Shown here: positions 1 through 5,435 of the stretch, piece after piece | Numbering within the stretch: the first letter of the stretch is position 1 | Layout of the letters: every line of letters begins with the position of its first letter | Origin: Pseudomonadota bacterium | GTDB lineage: Bacteria; Pseudomonadota; Alphaproteobacteria; Rhizobiales; Xanthobacteraceae | Assembly: GCA_023405565.1 (NCBI GenBank) | Contig: JAEXXW010000104.1 | Location: 1 to 5,435, forward strand | Length of the DNA: 5,435 nt | Reading direction: 5' to 3' | The notes under the pieces: generated by a model | Told to the model about the DNA's origin: nothing | Seen by the model: the letters and a program-made list of their open reading frames with translations, nothing else | Databases searched by the model: none | Position numbers and translations under genes: made by a program

Positions 1-2010
1 CTGACACACAAGAACCGGCCGACCTTGGCCGACAACGACGAGGCCTACAAGGACAACGTTGCACCCGACAAAGGATCGCCCTTCCGGCCGCTCTATGACG
101 ACAAGATCTTGTTCAGCGGTCAGCCGATCGCACTGGTTCTGGCTGAAGACTGGGAAACCGCGCGCTATGCGGCGTCGCTGGTGCGCGTCGAGTACAAGCA
201 GGAGCCGCATGTCACCGATCTGCTCCGTCAGCGCGACAAGGCGTTTGCCCTTGATGAACCTGCCAAGCCGCGCGGCGATGCCGTCAGGTCCTTTGCGGCA
301 GCACCAGTGCGTCACCAGGCTGAATATTATGTCCCGATCGAACATCACAATCCCATGGAGCCATTCGCTTCGACCGTGCAGTGGGACGGCGAAGGCAAAC
401 TGACTGTCTACGACAAGACGCAGGGCGTCCAGAATGTGCAGCGTTATCTCACCAGTGTGTTCAATCTGAAGCCGGACGCCATACGCGTTGTTTCGCCTTT
501 TGTCGGAGGTGCGTTCGGCGCCGGCCTGCGACCGCAATATCAGGCGGTGCTGGCGGTTCTCGGCGCGCTCGCCCTGAAGCGGTCCGTGCGCGTCGTCCTC
601 ACACGCCAGCAGATATATTCGCTCGGATATCGGCCAGCCATGCTCCAGCGGATTCAAATCGGCGCGAAAGGCGACGGAACACTCGACGCCATCACGCACG
701 ATGCGATCACCGTGACATCGCAATACGAGGACTTCCACCGCAACGAAACCACCTGGTCCGGTCTGCTCTACAATAGCGCTACGGCAAAATACGGGCACAG
801 GCTCGCCCGGCTAGATCTGCCGACGGCGTGCGACATGCGGGCGCCCAGCGCAACGACCGCCGTCTACGCGCTGGAATCCGCAATGGACGAAGTCGCGGTT
901 GCGCTCAAGATCGATCCGCTGGAATTGCGGCTGCGATGCTACTCCGACCGCGATCAGACCACCGGCCTGCCCTATAGCAGCAAGAATCTGCGTGAATGCT
1001 ACCGCCTGGGCGGCGAGGCCTTCGGCTGGAGCAGGCGAAATCCGGAGCCTCGTTCAATGCGGGACGGCACCGATCTGATCGGGTTCGGCATGGCAACCGG
1101 CATATGGGAGGCATTGCAGGTGCCGATCACGGTCCGCATCGCCCTGACATCGAATGGACACGCACAAGTCTCCTGCGCCACATCCGATATCGGCACCGGC
1201 ACCTATACGATCATGGCGCAAGTTGCGGCCGATGCACTCGGCCTGCCGCTGGACAGCATTGACATCAGGCTCGGCGATTCAACCCTGCCGCAATCCCCCG
1301 TGGAAGGCGGCTCGTGGATTGCCGCCTCGGTCTCGAATGCGATCATCAATACGGGCAATGCTGTGCGTGTGGAATTGCTCCGCCTGGCACAGAAGGCGCC
1401 AAATTCTCCGCTCGCGGGTGCCAACCCCGATGATGTGGTTCTGAAGGATGGCACGATCGCTTCAAAGAAAGACGCAAACCGCTCGGTGTCCATCGCCGAT
1501 GCGATGCGGCACGGCGGCGTGGAACACATCGAGCAGGAAAAGACAATGGAATTCATGGATGACGGCAAACATGCGCACAATACGCATTCGGCCATCTTCG
1601 CCGAAGTCAGAGTGGACGAACAGCTCGGCGTCATCCGTGTGCCGCGCATCGTCAGCGCGGTTGCGGCTGGACGTATTCTTAATCCCAAGACGGCACGCAG
1701 TCAGGTCATGGGCGGCGCGATATGGGGCATGGGCGTCGCGCTCCATGAAGAGACGCTGATCGATCACAAGTTCGGCCGCATCATGAACGCCAATATCGCC
1801 GAATATCATGTGCCCGTGAATGCCGATGTGCACGATATCGACGTGATTTTCGTCGACGAGCGGGACGACATCGTCAATCCGATGGGCATCAAGGGACTTG
1901 GCGAAATCGGTATTGTCGGCGTCGCAGCGGCGATCGCCAATGCGGTCTATCACGCCACCGGAAAGCGCGTCCGCGATCTGCCGATCACGCTCGACAAGTT
2001 ACGGCGCTGA
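1..2010 (+). CDS. Molybdopterin-binding large subunit of a xanthine dehydrogenase/aldehyde oxidoreductase (5' partial)
   Basis: This is the catalytic molybdenum-cofactor subunit of a xanthine oxidase-family hydroxylase. It probably oxidises aldehydes or N-heterocycles together with separate 2Fe-2S and FAD subunits. The frame is open from the first base, and the first residues (LTHKNRP) already resemble the family interior, so the start lies upstream. About 669 residues are seen, against 732 in E. coli PaoC, so perhaps 60-70 are missing. In order: the end of the a/b hammerhead domain (PIALVLAE and ARYAASLVRVEY, about 120-200), then the two Mo-cofactor domains. Visible motifs are GGAFG (505-519), MRAPSATT (835-858), DIGTGTYT (1186-1209), EGGSWIAAS (1303-1329) and C-terminal GLGEIG. 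The Glu of GLGEIG (codon 1903-1905) matches the catalytic base of the family. Similarity is strongest to PaoC/YagR-type proteins (LECYRLG-like and RNPEPRSMRDG segments). Substrate cannot be told from this sequence. The gene ends in TGA and is followed by a hairpin. Confidence 0.93.
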   Translation: MTHKNRPTLADNDEAYKDNVAPDKGSPFRPLYDDKILFSGQPIALVLAEDWETARYAASLVRVEYKQEPHVTDLLRQRDKAFALDEPAKPRGDAVRSFAAAPVRHQAEYYVPIEHHNPMEPFASTVQWDGEGKLTVYDKTQGVQNVQRYLTSVFNLKPDAIRVVSPFVGGAFGAGLRPQYQAVLAVLGALALKRSVRVVLTRQQIYSLGYRPAMLQRIQIGAKGDGTLDAITHDAITVTSQYEDFHRNETTWSGLLYNSATAKYGHRLARLDLPTACDMRAPSATTAVYALESAMDEVAVALKIDPLELRLRCYSDRDQTTGLPYSSKNLRECYRLGGEAFGWSRRNPEPRSMRDGTDLIGFGMATGIWEALQVPITVRIALTSNGHAQVSCATSDIGTGTYTIMAQVAADALGLPLDSIDIRLGDSTLPQSPVEGGSWIAASVSNAIINTGNAVRVELLRLAQKAPNSPLAGANPDDVVLKDGTIASKKDANRSVSIADAMRHGGVEHIEQEKTMEFMDDGKHAHNTHSAIFAEVRVDEQLGVIRVPRIVSAVAAGRILNPKTARSQVMGGAIWGMGVALHEETLIDHKFGRIMNANIAEYHVPVNADVHDIDVIFVDERDDIVNPMGIKGLGEIGIVGVAAAIANAVYHATGKRVRDLPITLDKLRR

Positions 2011-2033
2011 TTTTGCCCCTGTATCCAAAGAAA

Positions 2034-2071
2034 CATCATCCCGGGCAGGTCATGACCCGTCCGGGATGATG
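2034..2071. terminator. Hairpin between convergent genes, likely bidirectional terminator
   Basis: Arms 2034-2044 (CATCATCCCGG) and 2061-2071 (CCGGGATGATG) are perfect 11-bp inverted repeats. The 16-base centre can pair further (GGTC with GACC). It starts 24 bases after the stop of the molybdenum oxidase subunit and lies 25 bases beyond the stop of the convergent hydrolase, so it can end both transcripts. The tail is T-rich mainly in the minus direction (TTTCTTT after the stem). In the plus direction the tail is only ATTATT, so termination may be more efficient for the hydrolase. Confidence 0.75.
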
Positions 2072-2095
2072 ATTATTGCTGGAACGCCCTCGCCT

Positions 2096-2920
2096 TCAGC
2101 TCTTGATGAATTCCAGCAGATCGGCGTTGATGGTCTCGGCTTCCGTCGTGGGCATGCCATGCGGGAAGCCCTTGTAGGTCTTCAGAATGCCCTTCTGCAG
2201 CAGCTTTGCCGACAACGGCGCGGAATCGGCATAGGGCACGATCTGATCGTCATCGCCATGCATGACCAGGACCGGCACCGTGATCTTCTTCAGGTCTTCG
2301 GTGAAGTCGGTCTGCGAGAATGCGACGATGCCGTCGTAATGCGCCTTGGCGCCGCCCATCATGCCCTGCCGCCACCAGTTCCAGATCACCGCTTGTGACA
2401 CTTTCGCACCGGGACGATTGAACCCGTAGAACGGCCCAGCCGGTATGTCGTAGTAGAATTGCGCCCGGTTTGTCGCGACCTGCGTCTGGAAGCCATCGAA
2501 GACTTCCTTCGGCAATCCACCGGGATTGGCTTCGGTCTTGACCATCAGCGGTGGCACCGCGCCAAGGATCGCAGCCTTGGCCACGCGGCTTTCGCCATGG
2601 CGGGCGATGTAGTGAACGACTTCACCGCCGCCCGTGGAATGGCCGACATGGACAGCATCTTTCAAATCAAGATGCGCCGTGAGTGCGGCCAGATCGTCGG
2701 CATAATGATCCATATCATGACCGTCGCTGACCTGAGTCGAGCGACCATGCCCGCGACGATCATGCGCGATCACGCGAAAACCTTTGTTAAGGAAAAACAT
2801 CATTTGGGCGTCCCAGTCGTCGGACGAGAGCGGCCAACCGTGGCTGAACACGATCGGCTGCCCCTTGCCCCAATCCTTGTAGAAAATCTCGACGCCGTCT
2901 TTGGTGGTGATCATGGGCAT
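2096..2920 (-). CDS. Alpha/beta hydrolase, cofactor-free haloperoxidase/arylesterase type
   Basis: This 274-residue protein has the full signature of the non-heme (cofactor-independent) chloroperoxidase/esterase group of alpha/beta hydrolases. Members hydrolyse esters and can form peracids from a carboxylic acid and H2O2, which then oxidise halides. The catalytic triad reads as Ser95 in GHSTGGGE (nucleophile elbow), Asp225 in HGDDDQIVP and His254 in FPHGMPTT. The oxyanion-hole segment FSHGWPLS is at 25-32, and the family block [10 protein letters not shown] at 52-61. The length is normal. No signal peptide is seen, so it should be cytoplasmic. The ATG at 2918-2920 is chosen because GAAGGA lies 8 bases upstream; Met3 is a less well-spaced alternative. 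It follows the LysR gene on the same strand after 208 bases and converges on the molybdenum oxidase gene. Halogenation is often only a side activity in this family, so a physiological esterase or perhydrolase role is more likely. The natural substrate is unknown. Confidence 0.92.
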   Translation of the reverse strand: MPMITTKDGVEIFYKDWGKGQPIVFSHGWPLSSDDWDAQMMFFLNKGFRVIAHDRRGHGRSTQVSDGHDMDHYADDLAALTAHLDLKDAVHVGHSTGGGEVVHYIARHGESRVAKAAILGAVPPLMVKTEANPGGLPKEVFDGFQTQVATNRAQFYYDIPAGPFYGFNRPGAKVSQAVIWNWWRQGMMGGAKAHYDGIVAFSQTDFTEDLKKITVPVLVMHGDDDQIVPYADSAPLSAKLLQKGILKTYKGFPHGMPTTEAETINADLLEFIKS

Positions 2921-2928
2921 ATGCGTAA

Positions 2929-2934
2929 TCCTTC
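2929..2934 (-). promoter_or_regulatory. Ribosome binding site of the alpha/beta hydrolase
   Basis: GAAGGA on the minus strand lies 8 bases before the ATG at 2918-2920. It supports this start over the in-frame Met3 codon, and it shows that the hydrolase can be translated independently of lysR. Confidence 0.7.
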
Positions 2935-3128
2935 GTGTTCAGCGAAAGCCGGACGGCTTTGGCGTGGCGAAGATAAGTGGCTTCGGCCATGATGGTATTG
3001 GCCAAATGGACTATCTTCGCGATGAGCACTGCCAAGTGAAATCAACAGCAGCATGACAGCGACAGCATCGTGCTGAAAATTCCGGATGCAGATCGACTGT
3101 CCGGCTGGAATTGATCGAGAATTAATAT
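2935..3128. other. Intergenic gap between lysR and the hydrolase; small dyads only
   Basis: No credible gene was found here. Reading the minus strand, I could not find a pair of -35/-10 hexamers with good spacing for the hydrolase. Small dyads are visible. AAAGCC/GGCTTT (2945-2950 and 2955-2960, 4-base loop) lies just before the hydrolase ribosome binding site. GCGAAGATA/TATCTTCGC (2967-2975 and 3012-3020) is a 9-bp repeat with a 36-base spacer. CAGCA/TGCTG (3063-3067 and 3071-3075) is a short hairpin. None has a U-tract in the minus direction, so no clear terminator ends lysR and readthrough into the hydrolase is possible. Confidence 0.5.
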
Positions 3129-4019
3129 CTAATACGCCTCTGATCCGATCAGGCTTTGCAAAATTTCTACAAATGCGCGCACCTTGGGCGGAATAAAACG
3201 CGCCGTTGGATAAACACTCCAAATACGGAGTGGCTCTGGCGAGCCGTCGACCAGATCGATCTTGCGCAATCGGCCTGCGGACATGCCTGCACTTGCTTCC
3301 CACGTTGGCAATACGGCGATACCAACTCCTTCAAGACAAGCTTGGTAAAGCGCATCGACCGACGTCGCGCTGAACCGCGACGTCACATGCTGCCGGCGCA
3401 CTGTCTTTCCGTTCGACTGAAAATCCCAGTCACTCATACCACTGAGTGTGAGACAGGAATGCGCGGCCAATTCCGCGATTTTTGTCGGTGTGCCACGATC
3501 GGCCAGATAATCGGGCGACGCATAGAGGAAGCGCGGATTGTCACCCAGCTTCTGCGCAACCAGGCTGCTATCCCGAAGCGTCCCGATGCGGATTGCGACG
3601 TCGATGCCATGAGCAACGATGTCGATTACGCTGTCTGTCAGCATGAGATCGACAGAGGCGTTGGGATGAGCGCGAAGGAAAGCCGCAATAGCCGGGGTCA
3701 CGACCAGACGCCCAAATGGCACCGACGCTGTGATCCTGAGCAGACCAGAAACCGGTGCCTGCCGCGGAAGAACGGCGGCTCTTCCATCGGCTTCGCTCTC
3801 CAGCATCCGCTGCGCATAAGGAAGAAGGGCCTCTCCTTCCGCAGTCAGCGACAATGACCGGGTCGTGCGATGCACCAGCCGCACACCCAGCTCTGTCTCC
3901 AGCGCCGCCAGCCGCCTGGAGGCCGCCATCGGCGCGATATTCAAACGCCGTGCGGCCGCAGCCAGGCTGCCCGCCTCAACCACCTCAACCAGCACTTCCA
4001 GATCGCGTAGGTCCATCAT
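3129..4019 (-). CDS. LysR-family transcriptional regulator (CrgA/DmlR-like)
   Basis: This 296-residue LysR-type regulator is of normal length. The winged helix-turn-helix spans about residues 3-62 (DLEVLVEVVEAGSLAAAARR, then PMAASRRLAALE and the wing HRTTRSLSLTAEG). A linker helix follows at about 63-90. The effector-binding domain starts near SGLLRITAS (91-99) and runs to about 290. The start of that domain, together with GIDVAIRIG and GVGIAVLP, is typical of the CrgA/DmlR-like subgroup. The gene diverges from the transporter across 105 bases, the standard arrangement in which the LysR protein controls its divergent neighbour and its own gene. Two start codons are adjacent (4017-4019 and 4014-4016). 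The second gives the usual MDLRDLE beginning, and neither has a Shine-Dalgarno sequence. A perfect TATAAT lies only 13 bases upstream, so the mRNA may be nearly leaderless. The effector is unknown. Confidence 0.93.
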   Translation of the reverse strand: MMDLRDLEVLVEVVEAGSLAAAARRLNIAPMAASRRLAALETELGVRLVHRTTRSLSLTAEGEALLPYAQRMLESEADGRAAVLPRQAPVSGLLRITASVPFGRLVVTPAIAAFLRAHPNASVDLMLTDSVIDIVAHGIDVAIRIGTLRDSSLVAQKLGDNPRFLYASPDYLADRGTPTKIAELAAHSCLTLSGMSDWDFQSNGKTVRRQHVTSRFSATSVDALYQACLEGVGIAVLPTWEASAGMSAGRLRKIDLVDGSPEPLRIWSVYPTARFIPPKVRAFVEILQSLIGSEAY

Positions 4020-4025
4020 ATCAGA

Positions 4026-4049
4026 ATACGATATTATACCTTATCGTAT
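4026..4049. promoter_or_regulatory. Inverted repeat ATACGATA-N8-TATCGTAT, candidate operator
   Basis: Arms 4026-4033 and 4042-4049 are perfect 8-bp inverted repeats separated by 8 bases. The dyad encloses the TATAAT box of the LysR promoter and lies upstream of the transporter's likely -10 box. This is a position expected for a LysR recognition or autoregulation site. Binding by this regulator is inferred. Confidence 0.55.
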
Positions 4050-4061
4050 CAGCTCACTAAA
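4033..4061 (-). promoter_or_regulatory. Candidate sigma70 promoter of the LysR gene
   Basis: On the minus strand a perfect -10 TATAAT (4038-4033) lies 17 bases from a weak -35 TTTAGT (4061-4056, 3 of 6 matches). The -10 box lies within the 4026-4049 dyad, so protein bound there would block or alter lysR transcription. Initiation about 7 bases after the -10 box would leave a leader of only about 6 bases. The assignment rests on position and consensus only. Confidence 0.55.
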
Positions 4062-4062
4062 C

Positions 4063-4068
4063 TATGAT
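4063..4068 (+). promoter_or_regulatory. Candidate -10 box of the transporter gene
   Basis: TATGAT matches the -10 consensus at 5 of 6 positions and lies 56 bases before the transporter ATG, which would give a leader of roughly 50 bases. The matching -35 region is poor (TTATCG at 4041-4046, 16-base spacer). A weak -35 is usual for promoters that need a LysR activator. The box overlaps the palindrome at 4065-4077. Confidence 0.4.
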
Positions 4069-4077
4069 ATGATATCA
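4065..4077. promoter_or_regulatory. Perfect 13-bp palindrome TGATATGATATCA, LysR-box-like
   Basis: The sequence is TGATAT-G-ATATCA, a perfect dyad around one central base. It fits the T-N11-A pattern known for LysR-type binding sites. It overlaps the likely -10 box of the transporter and lies 39 bases past the start of the other dyad. This could be an activation or repression subsite of the divergent regulator. The fit to the pattern is seen; the binding is inferred. Confidence 0.6.
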
Positions 4078-4111
4078 ATCTACATCGGCGGCGAGCACAT
4101 CAATCTCCCCA

Positions 4112-4118
4112 TAGGAGG
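4112..4118 (+). promoter_or_regulatory. Ribosome binding site of the transporter
   Basis: TAGGAGG contains a near-ideal Shine-Dalgarno core (AGGAGG, 4113-4118), 6 bases before the ATG at 4125. It fixes the start of the transporter and contrasts with the missing Shine-Dalgarno sequence of the divergent lysR. Confidence 0.85.
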
Positions 4119-4124
4119 CTTGCC

Positions 4125-5333
4125 ATGTCCACCCTCACCGATGACCGCTATTCGTCTGCCGATGTCCGCCCCGCACCAGGTCGGGCGCCAGGACGGCTTC
4201 TGACCTTCGCCATGGCCGCTGCGGCCGGAATCGCGATTGCCAACATCTACTACAACCAGCCGATGCTGGGCGTGATCGAGCGCGACTTTCCGGGCAGCAC
4301 CGCCGGGCTGATCCCCACAGCGACACAGCTTGGTTACGCCGCCGGCCTGTTTCTGCTGGTGCCGCTCGGCGATATCCTCGAACGGCGCAATCTGATCGCG
4401 GCCCAGTTTTTCCTGCTTGCTCTCGCGCTTGTGGCGGCGGCGCTGGCGCCAAACGCGTGGCTGCTCGTCGCTGCCTCGATCCTTGTCGGCATCCTGTCGA
4501 CGACGGCGCAACAGATCGTGCCCTTCGGGGCGCATCTTGCGGCACCGGAGCGACGCGGCGCCACGGTCGGCACTATCATGGCGGGCCTGTTGGGCGGCAT
4601 TCTCCTCAGCCGAACGGTGGCCGGCTTTGTTGCCAGTCACGCCGGCTGGCGCGAGATGTTCTGGTTGAGTGCGCCGCTCGCTTTGGCTGCGGCGACCTGG
4701 ACGATGCTGCGTTTGCCCGCAAGCCCTCCTGACGCACGCATCGGCTACAAGACATTGATGCTGTCGCTCATCCATCTCTGGCGTGAGTTTCCGGCCCTCC
4801 GTCTTGCGGCAGTCACGCAAGCCCTGCTGTTTGCAGCCTTCACGGCTTTCTGGACGATTCTCGCCTTGCGGCTTGAACAGCCGGATTTCGCGCTTGGCCC
4901 CGATGTCGCCGGTCTGTTCGGCGTTGTCGGCGCTATCGGCATCGTGGCCGCACCGATTGCCGGCCGCATCTCGGATCGCCGCGGTCCCCATAGCGTCGTG
5001 CTGGCCGGCGCTGCGCTGGCGTTTCTCTCGTGGATGATCTTTGGGCTTTGGACATCGATCGCCGGACTGATCGCAGGGGTCATCGTTCTTGATCTCGCCG
5101 TGCAGGGTGCGCTCGTGTCCAATCAGCACATCATCTTTGCGCTGCGGCCCGAAGCACGCGCACGGATCAACACGCTGTTCATGGGAACGATGTTTGTCGG
5201 GGGCGCAGCGGGTTCGGCTGCCGCAACCGCGGCCTGGACCTTCGGAGGCTGGAGCACGCTCGCATTGCTTGGCGGCGGACTGACACTGGCCGCCACATTG
5301 CTTCAGTGGCGCAAGAACGGTGAGCGCGGATAG
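4125..5333 (+). CDS. MFS transporter, 12 transmembrane helices
   Basis: This 402-residue inner-membrane protein belongs to the major facilitator superfamily and is probably a proton-driven exporter. About 24 polar residues come first, then twelve hydrophobic segments at roughly 25-44, 62-82, 90-108, 110-130, 147-170, 176-195, 225-248, 262-280, 289-307, 311-330, 350-371 and 375-394. Motif A appears as [10 protein letters not shown] (80-89) between helices 2 and 3, and its second-half copy as [10 protein letters not shown] (279-288) between helices 8 and 9. [11 protein letters not shown] (39-49) is a block shared by a group of uncharacterised MFS proteins. The segment with [18 protein letters not shown] (141-158) at helix 5 resembles the drug-efflux type. 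A long polar loop (about 196-224) joins the two halves. The length is typical and the gene looks intact. The divergent LysR gene is its likely regulator. The substrate cannot be read from sequence; efflux of a small organic molecule is the best guess. Confidence 0.92.
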   Translation: MSTLTDDRYSSADVRPAPGRAPGRLLTFAMAAAAGIAIANIYYNQPMLGVIERDFPGSTAGLIPTATQLGYAAGLFLLVPLGDILERRNLIAAQFFLLALALVAAALAPNAWLLVAASILVGILSTTAQQIVPFGAHLAAPERRGATVGTIMAGLLGGILLSRTVAGFVASHAGWREMFWLSAPLALAAATWTMLRLPASPPDARIGYKTLMLSLIHLWREFPALRLAAVTQALLFAAFTAFWTILALRLEQPDFALGPDVAGLFGVVGAIGIVAAPIAGRISDRRGPHSVVLAGAALAFLSWMIFGLWTSIAGLIAGVIVLDLAVQGALVSNQHIIFALRPEARARINTLFMGTMFVGGAAGSAAATAAWTFGGWSTLALLGGGLTLAATLLQWRKNGERG

Positions 5334-5342
5334 GCGAATGAT

Positions 5343-5382
5343 GCAACGGTTGCAAGGACCAGCCCACTTGCAACCGTCATGC
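5343..5382 (+). terminator. Hairpin after the transporter, putative terminator
   Basis: Arms 5346-5356 (ACGGTTGCAAG) and 5367-5377 (CTTGCAACCGT) are perfect 11-bp inverted repeats with a 10-base loop. Three more pairs (GCA with TGC) can form beyond a two-base bulge. It begins about 10 bases after the transporter stop. There is no T-tract behind it, so it may act with Rho or protect the 3' end rather than be a classic intrinsic terminator. The rest of the window (5383-5435) holds no gene I can support. Confidence 0.55.
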
Positions 5383-5435
5383 CCCGGCGTTCGCCGTCGG
5401 CCTGCTCATCACGCCAAAGGCCTCATGCCTTATAT

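Noticed and set aside
1203..1953. Two minus-strand open frames of about 160 codons opposite the molybdenum oxidase gene
   Set aside because: The plus-strand frame carries all family motifs across this stretch; the antisense products show no recognisable domain and have no convincing ribosome binding site.
2459..2992. Plus-strand open frame of 177 codons opposite the hydrolase
   Set aside because: It is antisense to a hydrolase with a full catalytic triad, and the product resembles nothing I know.
2976..3060. Possible sigma70 promoter for the hydrolase (TTGGCA with GATAGT on the minus strand)
   Set aside because: The spacing is only 14 bases and the -10 match is poor; no better pair was found in the gap.
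3156..3857. Plus-strand open frame of 233 codons opposite the LysR gene
   Set aside because: It is antisense to a complete LysR regulator. Its product is Arg/His/Cys-rich without domain features, as expected from a shadow frame.
4080..5129. Long minus-strand open frame (349 codons) antisense to the transporter
   Set aside because: It lies fully opposite a clear MFS gene, and its product is a biased string of charged and Gln/Arg-rich residues without domain structure. This is typical of a shadow frame in GC-rich DNA.
5385..5396. Palindrome CGGCGTTCGCCG near the window end
   Set aside because: It is very short, with a minimal loop and no T-tract. Such palindromes are common by chance in GC-rich DNA.
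5417..5431. AAGGC/GCCTT hairpin at the right edge, perhaps the terminator of a gene beyond the window
   Set aside because: The stem is only 5 bp, and the sequence that would decide it lies outside the window.

Overview
The window looks like ordinary chromosomal DNA of a GC-rich proteobacterium. Codon use (strong G/C at third positions) and the sequence style of all four proteins suggest an alphaproteobacterium, probably of the Rhizobiales/Hyphomicrobiales. This is inference from sequence character only; no rRNA or other taxonomic marker is present. No tRNA, CRISPR array, insertion sequence or integrase was found.

Layout. (1) Positions 1-2010, plus strand: the 3' nine-tenths of a molybdenum-cofactor-binding large subunit of a xanthine dehydrogenase/aldehyde oxidoreductase (PaoC/YagR-like). 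Its start lies before the window. (2) A strong hairpin at 2034-2071 separates it from a convergent gene. (3) 2096-2920, minus strand: an alpha/beta hydrolase of the cofactor-free haloperoxidase/arylesterase type with a complete Ser-Asp-His triad. (4) 2921-3128: a 208-base gap with small dyads but no convincing promoter. (5) 3129-4019, minus strand: a LysR-family regulator of the CrgA/DmlR-like group. (6) 4020-4124: a short AT-rich divergent promoter region with two clear palindromes. (7) 4125-5333, plus strand: a 12-helix major facilitator transporter. (8) 5334-5435: tail with a hairpin that probably ends the transporter transcript.

How the parts relate. The LysR gene and the transporter diverge from one operator-like region, the usual layout for a LysR regulator that controls its neighbour and itself. 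The best-supported functional unit is therefore a regulator plus its efflux or uptake pump, substrate unknown. The hydrolase lies downstream of lysR on the same strand and could be partly co-transcribed with it, though it has its own ribosome binding site. The molybdenum enzyme belongs to an operon lying mostly upstream of the window, where its FeS and FAD subunits would be expected. I found no sign of a new biological system. The most informative part is the 4020-4080 control region.
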